Part shown: piece by piece, positions 34,146 through 34,247 of the stretch | How positions within the stretch are numbered: the first letter of the stretch is position 1 | How the letters are laid out: each line of letters opens with the position of its first letter | Origin: Didymodactylos carnosus | Lineage: Eukaryota > Rotifera > Eurotatoria > Philodinida > Philodinidae | Assembly (NCBI GenBank): GCA_905250885.1 | Contig: CAJNOQ010001230.1 | Location: forward strand, 1-34,247 | Direction of reading: 5' to 3' | DNA length: 34,247 bases | Position numbers and translations under genes: made by a program | The notes under the pieces: model-generated | Database searches by the model: none | Told to the model about the DNA's origin: nothing | What the model saw: the letters and a program-made list of their open reading frames with translations, nothing else

Positions 34146-34247
34146 ATCGATGATATATTTTATCCATGTGCTGATCTGTCATTAGATCGTCCTAGTGTTT
34201 AACCTTACCGTTTCGCTCGAGATACGTCAGGCAGAAAAATTAGCAGC

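Overview
The window is AT-rich eukaryotic DNA with spliced genes, GT-AG introns and AATAAA-type 3' ends. It has two recognisable intact protein genes, both near the right side: a two-exon F-box/LRR-type gene on the + strand (25489-27395) and a seven-coding-exon NUP54 nucleoporin gene on the - strand (31640-28848). They are convergent. Most NUP54 introns are very short (52-142 nt). The F-box protein resembles the large F-box families I associate with bdelloid rotifers. I infer a bdelloid rotifer or similar small-genome invertebrate, with moderate confidence; nothing in the window proves it.

Layout. 1-970: decayed coding sequence on the - strand. 1058-1308: a chain of long homopolymers with one N, probably an assembly artefact. 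1309-9690: gene-free AT-rich DNA with simple repeats. 9698-10270: a tail-to-tail inverted pair of decayed coding fragments of one unknown protein family. 10271-17207: more gene-free DNA. 17208-19190: a decayed + strand gene whose 3' part is repeated in inverted orientation just downstream. 19191-21900: no gene recognised. 21978-22769: remnant of a non-LTR retrotransposon with an APE endonuclease, - strand. 22933-24758: an element bounded by 28-bp terminal inverted repeats with ACTTAAGT-like motifs crowded at both ends. 25489-27395: F-box gene, whose single intron is mostly a 283-bp fold-back element flanked by TTAA. 27523-27655: a truncated inverted copy of the start of the same F-box gene. 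28848-31640: NUP54. About 32880 to the right edge: 3' half of a decayed non-LTR retrotransposon (reverse transcriptase to the 3' end of the ORF), - strand.

The recurring theme is inverted duplication. Three unrelated coding sequences (9.8-10.3 kb, 18.4-19.1 kb, and F-box 25.5/27.6 kb) each occur as an intact or longer copy on + and a partial, diverged copy on -, tail to tail. The F-box intron carries a separate near-perfect hairpin. There is no operon-like co-operation between the genes. NUP54 is a housekeeping pore component; the F-box gene belongs to an expanding accessory family.
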